From Flavobacteriaceae bacterium UBA5544 (GTDB lineage Bacteria; Bacteroidota; Bacteroidia; Flavobacteriales; Flavobacteriaceae), in NCBI GenBank assembly GCA_002426755.1, contig DINI01000004.1, positions 1 through 24,314 on the forward strand: a DNA stretch of 24,314 bases, read 5' to 3'. Position 1 is the first letter of the stretch; every line of letters begins with the position of its first letter. The notes under the pieces were generated by a model. The model did no database searches and was not told the DNA's origin. It was given only the letters and a program-made list of their open reading frames with translations. This document shows positions 1 through 7,837 of the stretch, in pieces. The translations under genes and the position numbers were made by a program.

Positions 1-2
1 AC

Positions 3-3000
3 GGAACACTGACAGCTCCCACAACAACCGACAACTGTGCCGGAACCATCACGGGAACGACAACGGACACCCTGTCCTTTGTCGAAGGAGGGAGCACTAT
101 AATCAACTGGACATTCGATGATGGCAACGGTAATTCCACCACCTCAACGCAAGTCTATAACTACGATGATACTACAGCACCAACCGCAGCATGTCAAAAT
201 ATAACTATTCAATTGGGAAGTTCTGGAAGCGTAACAATTGTAGCGACTGACGTCGATAATGGATCAACCGACGATTGTGGCACGATATCTTTGTCTCTAT
301 CACAAACCATTTTTACATGTTCGGATATCGGACCAAATAATGTGACCTTGACCGTGGATGATGGGAACGGCCAAATAGACACATGTATCGCAGTAGTGAC
401 AATTGAGGATGTTACTGACCCCATTGCGGTCTGCCAAAATATAATCGTGCAATTGGATGCAACAGGAAACGTATCCATAGCTGAAGACGCTATCAACAAT
501 GGTTCTTCGGATAGTTGTGGTGGCACATTAACTTTTGACACAAATATTACTTCTTTCGATTGTTCTAATATTGGTTTAAATCCAGTAATTTTAACGGTGA
601 CTGATGCAAATGGTAATAGTGCAACTTGCAATGCTACAGTAACAGTTGAGGACAATATTCCTCCAGCAGCTTCAATTCCAACTGGTAATATAACCGTTGA
701 ATGTGCGGTTGATGTCCCTGCACCAAACATCGCATTGGTATCTGCAAGCGATAATTGCTCTACTACGGTATCTCATATTTCTGATGTATCCAACGGCAAC
801 TCCAATCCAGAAATTATCACAAGAACTTATCGTGTTACAGATGCTGGTGGAAATTTTGTTGATGTCACCCAACTCATTACGGTTACTTACAATGTGACAC
901 CTTTCATTCCAAATAATTATTCCATTTCAATATGTGACGGTGGAGTAGCCACCGTTTCCCCCGCGAATGGAACAAGTGGAAATATCGTTCCAATCGGAAC
1001 AACGTACACTTGGGGATTACCAACACTTTCATCTCCAGGTAGCATTACTGGTGCTAGTGCATTGAGCGGACAATCCAGTTTTACCCAAACATTATCCAAC
1101 ACAACGTCTTCTCCACAAACAGCTACCTATACAGTCACCGCGAGTATTGGAAATTGTGCACCATCAACGTTCACTGTTGTTGTGACAGTCAATCCATTGC
1201 CAACGGTTACAGCAACACCTTCGGCAGCACAAACTATTTGTTCTGGAAACTCCATAAGTACTATATTACTTTCTTCAGCCCCAAATAATGTGACCGGAAC
1301 CACCTATAGTTGGGTACAAACAAATACAAATATTACAGGAATAGCAAATGGTAGTGGCAATTCTATTTCAGGAACATTGACAAACACCACTAACACGCCT
1401 CAAACTGCGGTCTTTGTCATTACTGCATCTGCAAATGGCTGTCCGTCTGCAACGACTTCTGTCTCCATACTCGTAAACCCTGTGCCGGTTGTGGTTGCAG
1501 GTCCAGCTACTCAAAACATTTGTACGGGTTCAAACGCCACTATTAATTTAAGTACAAGTCCTGTTTTGCCAGGCACTACAAGGTACAATTGGACGAGAAC
1601 CAATACTACAAATATTACGGGAACTACGAGCGGAACCAATATTACTGGGCCAAGTTTTTCTGTGAACCTGACAAATACCACAACTACTACCCAAACCACA
1701 ACGTTTGCCATAACTGCGATTACTAGTGGTTGCCCAAGTGCAGTGACTTATGTTACTGTGACGGTATATGCGCCATTAGTAGCTCCAATAATTGGGAATT
1801 CTCAAGATGTCTGTGGAAATATATGGTTTCCTGAAGACCCTACGCCCCTATCTCAAACAACGTCTGTTTCTGGTGGGTCCGGCATATATAATTATCAATG
1901 GCAACGAAGTACTACAGGAGCAGCGCCTTGGACAAATATTGTTGGTGCCACAAACTCTACTTATCAGCCACCTACAGGAGTTGAATCTTATTATCGCTTA
2001 AGCGTAATGGATGTCATTTGCGGAACTGTATTATTCAGCAATACAGTAGTTATAAATTATACTGGAATTGGAGGGGTATTTGGCAATCCTAGTGTAACTA
2101 TACCTTCAGGCCCGTTTTGTTCTGGAGCTGTTGTAAATGCTACTATTAGCATAAATCATACAGGTTTTTCTAATGTAGATTTTTTGTGGTCTGCAAATTC
2201 TGCTTATATAAATCCGTCAACAGGAAGTGACAATGGGACTACTTCTGGAGGTTTTTTTAACAGAACGACAACTGCCACTATACCCATTACAGTTCAAAAC
2301 AACACAAACAATACAATAACTGCACAACTAAATATTACTCCAATATTTAATAATTTCTCTGGTAGCTGTAATTCTGATCCAGTAGTCGTTAATCTTACCA
2401 TTCGACCTATTCCTATAGCAAATTATACGATTCCAAATATAACAATCTGTAGTGGCTCCAGTCCTCAAATAGGCATTACTGGCAACATTACTGATTCGAA
2501 TATGCGCTTTACTTGGAACAGAACCACGCCGGCGGGAATCACAGGGACTCCTACCAGTGGCACAGGAAACAACATTGTTCCAGGAAACACCTATAATATC
2601 CCAGGCACTTTAACCAATAACACCAATGCACCAATTGATGTTACCTATACTATTACACCAGCGGCCAATAACGCATTAAGTTGCCCTGGCGCGCCAATTA
2701 CCATAACAGTCACGGTTTTACCTACGGTTGCCGGGGGCACAATCAATGCAAATCAGGTCATTTGCTCTGGAGAAATCCCTACTGGTTTTACAGGAACTGC
2801 TTCATCACTTGCGGGAGGTACTGTTTCATATCAGTGGCAAATTAGCACGGATAATGTGACCTTCAGCCCAATCAGCGGAGCTACATCCCAAAATTATAGT
2901 CCAGCATCAGGAATCAGTATATTAACCTATTACAGACGTATCACTACGTTTGTTTTGAATGGTGTCTCCTGTTCTGGAACGAGCAATGTCATTACAGTAA

Positions 3001-6000
3001 GACCAAACGCCATCACTGCTGGCACGATTTCGAGCAATCAAACCATCTGTTCAGGTGACACACCTACAGGCCTTTCTGGAAGTTTACCAACTGCTTCCGT
3101 ATCTGGCACCACTTATGGATATCTATGGGAAAGTGCCTCCACTATTTCAGGCCCTTGGGCTTCAACTGGTGTAAGTACTGTGAATTATCCTTTTTCAGGA
3201 GGAATTACAACGACGACCTATTTTAGAAGAATGGTAACGGCAACCAATGGAGGGTCTTCATGTACGGTCTATTCAAACATTGTGACAATTTTTGTTAACC
3301 AAGTCTCAATTTCAACCTTTGGAGCTGACCAAACCGTTTGTAGCAATGCCACGCCGAGTGCATTAAGCGTTTCTGCCACAGGTTCGGGGACATTAGCTTA
3401 TCAATGGCAACGAAGTACTACAGGAGCGGCACCATGGACAAATGTGGGAGGTAATCAATCATCTTATCCTCCTCCACTGCTTTCACAGACCACTTATTAT
3501 CGAGTTATTGTAACTTCTACCAATGGAGTTGCCTGTACCGCTACCAGTGGCATCATAACCATTACTGTAAATCCTTATGTGATAGCAAATGCGGGAAGTG
3601 ACATCAATTATTCCACTTCAAATTGTGGTGCTACCACTGTTAGCTTAAATGCACAAAATCCAAATGGGCAATGGTCTGTCATTTCGGGACAATCACCGGC
3701 TTCTTATAGCTTTAGCAACATCAATTCAAGTAGTTCTAACTTTACAGGCCAACTTGACCAAACATATATACTGCAATGGCAAGTAAACAATGTGGCTCCG
3801 TGTAACAGTACAACAGATACAATGACTGTAACTTTTGCAAATTGTGGCAATTATATTGATTTTGATGGTAGCAACGATTATATCAATCTTCAGGACAATT
3901 ATAATCTTTCTGGAGATTTCAGTATTGAATTATGGGTTAAGAGAGATGTTCTGTCAGCTTCTGCTCAAACGTTGCTATCAAAACGGGATCTGAATAATCT
4001 TAATTCAGGATATGATTTGACTTTGAGCAACGGATTGATAGAGTTTCGTTATAACAATGCAGGAGTGATTCAATCGAATATTGCAATCACAGATTTAAGA
4101 TGGCATCACGTTGCCGTAACTTACAATTCTGGATCAGGCAACTACAACCTGTATGTTGATGGATTAAATGCAACTGCAACTCCTGTATCGGGAAGTGTTC
4201 CTACTTCCAATACTTATAACACTCTAATAGGAGCATTAGGAAATAATAATGGCAACCCAACCAATTATTTCAATGGCGCCTTGGATGAATTACGTATCTG
4301 GAATGCTCCTTTAACAACCTCTCAAATTCGTGAAATGATGAACCAAGAAATTGAAAACAACGGACTGGTAGCGGGATCAATTCTTGGATTGGATATTGCG
4401 GGGCTTAATTGGACAAGTTTACAAGGATATTACCAAATGAACCAAGTGGCAAGATTTGGTGGTGACACCGTTGACATAAATAATGGAGAGTTACTAGCAA
4501 ATGTAGGTGCGAATGGTCGTATTAGAAACATGACCTCGAACCAACCAGAGACTGCTCCACTTCCTTACATTAGTAATAACAACGGAAACTGGGCAACAAA
4601 CAATACTTGGCTGAATGGAAGTTTTCAAATTACACCGAATACAAGCAATATAGATTGGAACATTGTTAGAACACGTCATAATATAACTTCTGGAAACAGA
4701 GTAACAACGGTTCTCGGATTAATAGTTGACAATAATAGATTAACCATCACTAACGACCAACCACTCTATGTCAACAAATACCTAAAAATCGATGGTACAT
4801 TAGACTTGGATGGTGAATCTCAACTGATACAACCAATGGGAAGTATCGTCGATGAGAGCGGTATCGGAAAACTGGAACGTGACCAACAAGGCACAACCAA
4901 TCTTTACAATTACAATTATTGGGGAAGTCCAGTTCATGATTTGGGAACTGGTAGCGGTCAGACCTATGCCGTGGGTGCTGTTCTCTATGACGGAAACAAT
5001 CCTGTGAATTGGACAACATCCTATGATGCAGACGGTAGCACCAATCCGGTTACTTTGAGCAGTCGTTGGCTATATATCTATGACGATCTTGATGGTTCCT
5101 ATCCCGTATGGCACCGGATCAATCAATTTTTTCCAGTTCCTGTAGGGCTTGGCTACATAATGAAAGGAAGTGGAGCTGGAACTTCTGATCAAAACTATAC
5201 GTTTTCTGGGAAACCGAACAATGGTACTATCTCAACCAATCTTACGGGCAATTATCAGTCATTAGTTGGCAACCCCTATCCTTCAGCTATCGATGCAAAT
5301 AAATTTATTGCAGATAATATAAATACTCTAGAAGATGGTTCCATCAGTTTTTGGGAACATGCTCCAAACAACAATTCCCATTTTGTTGCAGCTTATTTAG
5401 GTCGCTATACATATTACAATTATGTCGGTCCAGTTGCAGGTGTTAGCCCTCCAGATGCTTTAATCAATGGACCCGGAAACGCCCTTAAACTACCGGGACA
5501 ATACATTCCTGTAGGCCAAGGCTTTGTTGTCAATGGTGATTTGAATGGTGGTCTAATTCAATTTAATAATAATCAACGAATTTTCTGGAAAGAATCATTT
5601 GGAAATTCATTTTTCCTTAGAGAAAATGACTCTGCTTCGAATGTAGATGAAACTGATGATGAAGTTACAGACATCCACCAAATACAACGCCTACGTCTTA
5701 GTGTAACAACTCCAGAAGGTGCCACAAGACATTTGTTATTAGGATTTACGCCTGACAATGCTGCATCAGATGCTGCAGATTATGGTTATGATGCTTTGAA
5801 CTCTGATGATTTTCCTAGTGACGCCGCCTTTAAGATAGCAGACAAAGACTATGTCATCCAAGGTGTTGGTGCATTTGATGATACTAAACAATATCCATTT
5901 GCACTTAAATTGGGAATTACTGGTCCTGTGGAATTCTCATTGACAGATTTAGAGAATTTTGATTCAATAATCGATGTTTATGTGTATGATTCTCTTTTAG

Positions 6001-6371
6001 GCACCTACCACCCTATTAACGATACAAGTTTTGTGATTGATTTGGAAGCTGGTACCCATGATAATCGTTTCTTTTTAACATTTAGCGAAGACGAGACCTT
6101 ATCTACGATTGATAACGATTTCCAAGATGTAATTGTAAATTATCTGCAAAAAACAGATGAGATCTACATTAAGGTGCCAAATAGCATCCATGTGAAACAG
6201 GTATATCTGATTAATATAGCTGGTCAGGTAGTAAAAGGATGGAACACGACCAATACCACTCTTTCACATGAAATGAAGATTCCTGTCAAAGATGTGTCCG
6301 AAGGTAATTATGTGATCAAGATTCAAACAGACACCAGTACCTTCAATAAGAAGGTGATTGTGAAATTCTAA
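3..6371 (+). CDS. Giant T9SS-secreted adhesin-like protein with HYR, PKD/Ig-like and LamG domains (5' end outside window)
   Basis: The frame is open from base 3, so the start lies upstream; 2122 residues are visible. Residues ~1-300 are HYR-like repeats of ~80 aa with paired cysteines, recurring D-x-x-x-P-x-A-x-C-Q-N openings and VTDANGNSATC-type ends. Residues ~300-1190 are PKD-like and Ig-like repeats, many opening with ICSG and carrying YQWQ. Residues ~1280-1450 form a LamG/concanavalin-like domain (DGSNDYINL, WHHVAVTY, LDELRIWN). A conserved tail follows with NYWGSPV (~1637), LVGNPYPSAID (~1754) and PVGQGF (~1836), then a module at 1894-2122 ending in a type A sorting domain (NIAGQV, terminal KKVIVKF). 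Known for these families: HYR, PKD and LamG are extracellular adhesion or carbohydrate-binding folds, and the sorting domain directs export by T9SS. Inferred: a cell-surface or released adhesin; ligand unknown. A strong terminator follows at once. The N-terminal signal peptide cannot be seen. Confidence 0.9.
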   Translation, partial: GTLTAPTTTDNCAGTITGTTTDTLSFVEGGSTIINWTFDDGNGNSTTSTQVYNYDDTTAPTAACQNITIQLGSSGSVTIVATDVDNGSTDDCGTISLSLSQTIFTCSDIGPNNVTLTVDDGNGQIDTCIAVVTIEDVTDPIAVCQNIIVQLDATGNVSIAEDAINNGSSDSCGGTLTFDTNITSFDCSNIGLNPVILTVTDANGNSATCNATVTVEDNIPPAASIPTGNITVECAVDVPAPNIALVSASDNCSTTVSHISDVSNGNSNPEIITRTYRVTDAGGNFVDVTQLITVTYNVTPFIPNNYSISICDGGVATVSPANGTSGNIVPIGTTYTWGLPTLSSPGSITGASALSGQSSFTQTLSNTTSSPQTATYTVTASIGNCAPSTFTVVVTVNPLPTVTATPSAAQTICSGNSISTILLSSAPNNVTGTTYSWVQTNTNITGIANGSGNSISGTLTNTTNTPQTAVFVITASANGCPSATTSVSILVNPVPVVVAGPATQNICTGSNATINLSTSPVLPGTTRYNWTRTNTTNITGTTSGTNITGPSFSVNLTNTTTTTQTTTFAITAITSGCPSAVTYVTVTVYAPLVAPIIGNSQDVCGNIWFPEDPTPLSQTTSVSGGSGIYNYQWQRSTTGAAPWTNIVGATNSTYQPPTGVESYYRLSVMDVICGTVLFSNTVVINYTGIGGVFGNPSVTIPSGPFCSGAVVNATISINHTGFSNVDFLWSANSAYINPSTGSDNGTTSGGFFNRTTTATIPITVQNNTNNTITAQLNITPIFNNFSGSCNSDPVVVNLTIRPIPIANYTIPNITICSGSSPQIGITGNITDSNMRFTWNRTTPAGITGTPTSGTGNNIVPGNTYNIPGTLTNNTNAPIDVTYTITPAANNALSCPGAPITITVTVLPTVAGGTINANQVICSGEIPTGFTGTASSLAGGTVSYQWQISTDNVTFSPISGATSQNYSPASGISILTYYRRITTFVLNGVSCSGTSNVITVRPNAITAGTISSNQTICSGDTPTGLSGSLPTASVSGTTYGYLWESASTISGPWASTGVSTVNYPFSGGITTTTYFRRMVTATNGGSSCTVYSNIVTIFVNQVSISTFGADQTVCSNATPSALSVSATGSGTLAYQWQRSTTGAAPWTNVGGNQSSYPPPLLSQTTYYRVIVTSTNGVACTATSGIITITVNPYVIANAGSDINYSTSNCGATTVSLNAQNPNGQWSVISGQSPASYSFSNINSSSSNFTGQLDQTYILQWQVNNVAPCNSTTDTMTVTFANCGNYIDFDGSNDYINLQDNYNLSGDFSIELWVKRDVLSASAQTLLSKRDLNNLNSGYDLTLSNGLIEFRYNNAGVIQSNIAITDLRWHHVAVTYNSGSGNYNLYVDGLNATATPVSGSVPTSNTYNTLIGALGNNNGNPTNYFNGALDELRIWNAPLTTSQIREMMNQEIENNGLVAGSILGLDIAGLNWTSLQGYYQMNQVARFGGDTVDINNGELLANVGANGRIRNMTSNQPETAPLPYISNNNGNWATNNTWLNGSFQITPNTSNIDWNIVRTRHNITSGNRVTTVLGLIVDNNRLTITNDQPLYVNKYLKIDGTLDLDGESQLIQPMGSIVDESGIGKLERDQQGTTNLYNYNYWGSPVHDLGTGSGQTYAVGAVLYDGNNPVNWTTSYDADGSTNPVTLSSRWLYIYDDLDGSYPVWHRINQFFPVPVGLGYIMKGSGAGTSDQNYTFSGKPNNGTISTNLTGNYQSLVGNPYPSAIDANKFIADNINTLEDGSISFWEHAPNNNSHFVAAYLGRYTYYNYVGPVAGVSPPDALINGPGNALKLPGQYIPVGQGFVVNGDLNGGLIQFNNNQRIFWKESFGNSFFLRENDSASNVDETDDEVTDIHQIQRLRLSVTTPEGATRHLLLGFTPDNAASDAADYGYDALNSDDFPSDAAFKIADKDYVIQGVGAFDDTKQYPFALKLGITGPVEFSLTDLENFDSIIDVYVYDSLLGTYHPINDTSFVIDLEAGTHDNRFFLTFSEDETLSTIDNDFQDVIVNYLQKTDEIYIKVPNSIHVKQVYLINIAGQVVKGWNTTNTTLSHEMKIPVKDVSEGNYVIKIQTDTSTFNKKVIVKF
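1892..1937 (+). repeat. Direct repeat inside the giant adhesin gene (partner copy 3398-3443)
   Basis: A 46-base stretch recurs at 3398-3443 with 43 identical bases, the first 30 being identical. Both copies encode YQWQRSTTGAAPWTN within separate Ig-like repeats. Other repeats in this gene are similar only in protein sequence, so this pair points to a recent local copying or gene-conversion event. Confidence 0.8.
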
Positions 6372-6393
6372 AACCTATCGATCAATGGATATT

Positions 6394-6422
6394 AAAAAGA
6401 CAGCCAGCAAGGCTGTCTTTTT
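6394..6422 (+). terminator. Intrinsic terminator after the first giant adhesin
   Basis: A perfect 12-bp stem AAAAAGACAGCC / GGCTGTCTTTTT with loop AGCAA begins 23 bases past the stop codon. The 3' arm ends in the T-run. It separates the first giant gene from the next gene, suggesting that the latter has its own promoter. Confidence 0.9.
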
Positions 6423-6494
6423 CATTTTATCGGATTTATTTGCTTTTTATCGAAAAAAGCAAAAAATATTTTTATATTGCACGTCCCAAACGCC

Positions 6495-6508
6495 TAAAAT
6501 CTAATAAG
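6495..6508 (+). promoter_or_regulatory. Shared leader motif before the small tail-module gene
   Basis: TAAAATCTAATAAG ends directly before the ATG. The same AAATCTAA core stands just before the starts at 7496 and 7838. It could be a common translation-initiation leader or a trace of shared ancestry. There is no Shine-Dalgarno-like GGAGG. Confidence 0.4.
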
Positions 6509-7300
6509 ATGACTAAAATTACCTACTTATGTTTGGCCTTGTTCCTAGGCATTGCTACACAAGGTCACACCTTATTTCATGACCAGAAGGTGCAAAAGAT
6601 TACGGATGACATACAGCGCGTTCGCTTAGACGTGCGAACGCCTTCGGGTTACACCAGACACTTATTGCTCGGTTTCACCCCGGACAATGTAGCCACGGAT
6701 GGTGTGGGCTATGGCTACGACGCCCTAAATGTCGACAACTTACAAGACGACATGAACTGGATCATCAACAACAACCGATATGTCATTCAAGGTGTCGGCG
6801 CGTTTGATGCAACCAAACGTTATCCGTTGGGATTATTTTTGACCAATTCCGGTGAAGTCGAAATTGAGTTGACCGACTTGGAAAATTTCGAATCTCCTGT
6901 GGATGTTTATATTTATGATGCCTTTAATAATATGTATGCCCCTATCAACGAGGTAAACTTCACCGAAGATATTCTATCTGGCACCTATATGGATAGATTC
7001 TATTTGACCTTTTCCGACAATGATTCCAACGAGGTACTGTCGATAGAAGAAGTTTCTTTAAATACGCTTTCCATTACGCAGGCCAAAGATTCCCATCAAC
7101 TGATCATCAAAACCAACGGCGCTCCTATCGAAACCATAGAATGTTTTAATATTTTGGGCCAGCGCTGTCTTTCCATCGATGGCAAACATAAAAGTTATAT
7201 GAAAATATCTTTGGAAGGCATCCCATCCACAGTACTGATCATAAGGATAAAACACGGCAACGAACGGACCACCAAACGAATATTATTATCTCAACTATAA
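6509..7300 (+). CDS. Small secreted protein made of a T9SS tail module (paralogue of the giant adhesins' C-termini)
   Basis: 263 aa from the ATG at 6509, chosen because it opens a signal peptide (MTKITYLCLALFLGIA). The frame extends upstream only to a TTG at 6440 encoding a basic, non-signal stretch. Residues 35-263 align end to end with the last 229 aa of the upstream giant protein (shared TRHLLLGFTPDN, YGYDALN, YVIQGVGAFD, ELTDLENF/SLTDLENF) and more distantly with the last 225 aa of the downstream giant protein. The C-terminus holds a type A sorting domain (NILGQR, then a basic end). Visible: a signal peptide joined directly to the module, with no repeats. Codon use is more GC-rich than in the giant genes. 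Inferred: exported by T9SS and surface-attached or released. The function of the module is unknown; it could be a partner of the large proteins or a reduced adhesin gene. Confidence 0.85.
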   Translation: MTKITYLCLALFLGIATQGHTLFHDQKVQKITDDIQRVRLDVRTPSGYTRHLLLGFTPDNVATDGVGYGYDALNVDNLQDDMNWIINNNRYVIQGVGAFDATKRYPLGLFLTNSGEVEIELTDLENFESPVDVYIYDAFNNMYAPINEVNFTEDILSGTYMDRFYLTFSDNDSNEVLSIEEVSLNTLSITQAKDSHQLIIKTNGAPIETIECFNILGQRCLSIDGKHKSYMKISLEGIPSTVLIIRIKHGNERTTKRILLSQL

Positions 7301-7377
7301 CGTTGCAGAAGAATGCAAGTAACACTAGTATTAAAATGATCGATGCGGACGATATTTTATAGGTAGTTTCAAAAAAT

Positions 7378-7409
7378 AAAATGCATTTCATCGTATTTTT
7401 TTGCATTTT
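7378..7409. repeat. Inverted repeat in the spacer between the tail-module gene and the small ORF
   Basis: AAAATGCA (7378-7385) and TGCATTTT (7402-7409) form a perfect 8-bp inverted repeat with a 16-base AT-rich loop. It could be a weak terminator for the upstream gene or an operator for the downstream ORF. The rest of the 7301-7456 spacer shows nothing I can name. Confidence 0.35.
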
Positions 7410-7456
7410 GTAGATGTTATTTCAAAAAAAGTTTTATATTAGCCACGAAATTAGAA

Positions 7457-7720
7457 ATGAAAAATTTCAATTTAAGACCCAAATCTAAATCAACCATGAA
7501 AACACCGCTTACTTTTATAGTGACATTTTTATCGACCAGCTTATCTCATTTTCTGAATAAACTGGAAAAATTATACAGAATTACCTATGTAATGAACGAT
7601 GAAAACCTAAACTATAAATTCAACGTAGATACCGATTTGTTAACAGGTAAGTATTTTGAACATCTTTTCCCAAACCACATCAAAGGTATGCCACCGAACA
7701 GATCAGTCATTACCCTATAA
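7457..7720 (+). CDS. Small unrecognised ORF, possibly the remnant of a secreted-protein gene
   Basis: 87 aa from the ATG at 7457, or 74 aa from the ATG at 7496. The second start is attractive: it is preceded by AAATCTAAATCAACC, 14 of 15 bases identical to the leader of the giant gene at 7838, and opens with a short hydrophobic stretch (MKTPLTFIVTFLSTSLSH) resembling a signal peptide. The rest (NKLEKLYRITYVMNDENLNYKF and on) is polar, shows no domain I recognise and has no sorting domain. It lies between secreted-protein genes and is followed by a hairpin at 7737-7764. It may be a real small secreted protein, the broken 5' end of a former paralogue, or a chance ORF. Confidence 0.4.
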   Translation: MKNFNLRPKSKSTMKTPLTFIVTFLSTSLSHFLNKLEKLYRITYVMNDENLNYKFNVDTDLLTGKYFEHLFPNHIKGMPPNRSVITL

Positions 7721-7736
7721 GCTCCCCTCGCGTGTA

Positions 7737-7764
7737 TTGAAATAGAAAGGACTTTTTATTTCAA
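7737..7764. repeat. AT-rich hairpin after the small ORF
   Basis: TTGAAATA (7737-7744) pairs with TATTTCAA (7757-7764). Pairing continues inward through one G-U pair and AAAG/CTTT, giving about 12-13 bp with a tiny loop. No T-run follows the stem, so it is at best a weak terminator. It could instead be an mRNA-stabilising element ahead of the next gene. Confidence 0.4.
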
Positions 7765-7818
7765 GCCCCATTAATTACTCCATTTTATTGCTTCCCTCAT
7801 AAAGTTTTTGTTAGTCTT

Positions 7819-7833
7819 AAATCTAAATAAACC
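7819..7833 (+). promoter_or_regulatory. Shared leader motif before the second giant adhesin gene
   Basis: AAATCTAAATAAACC lies 5 bases before the ATG at 7838. It matches 7481-7495 at 14 of 15 positions and resembles 6497-6507. No clear TAnnTTTG element was found upstream. Confidence 0.4.
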
Positions 7834-7837
7834 GCTT

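Noticed and set aside
209..2001. Several reading frames of 60-170 codons antisense or out of frame within the first giant gene
   Set aside because: They overlap strongly supported coding sequence, have no recognisable domains and arise from low-complexity Thr/Asn-rich codons.
300..3590. CRISPR-like or tandem-repeat array
   Set aside because: The periodicity is protein-level (80-100 aa HYR, PKD and Ig-like domains), with diverged DNA and no regular short repeats with spacers.
213..6371. Start of the first giant gene at the TTG at 213
   Set aside because: The frame is open without a stop back to base 3, and the upstream codons encode the same kind of HYR-like repeat, so the true start is outside the window.
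6440..6508. TTG start of the tail-module gene at 6440
   Set aside because: It adds a lysine-rich stretch in front of a clear signal peptide; the ATG at 6509 is the sensible start.
7303..7318. Terminator directly after the tail-module gene (TTGCA/TGCAA)
   Set aside because: It is only a 5-bp stem without a T-run, too weak to call.
6372..7837. Insertion sequence or transposon remnant between the giant genes
   Set aside because: No transposase fragment, terminal inverted repeats or target duplications were found; only small inverted repeats occur.
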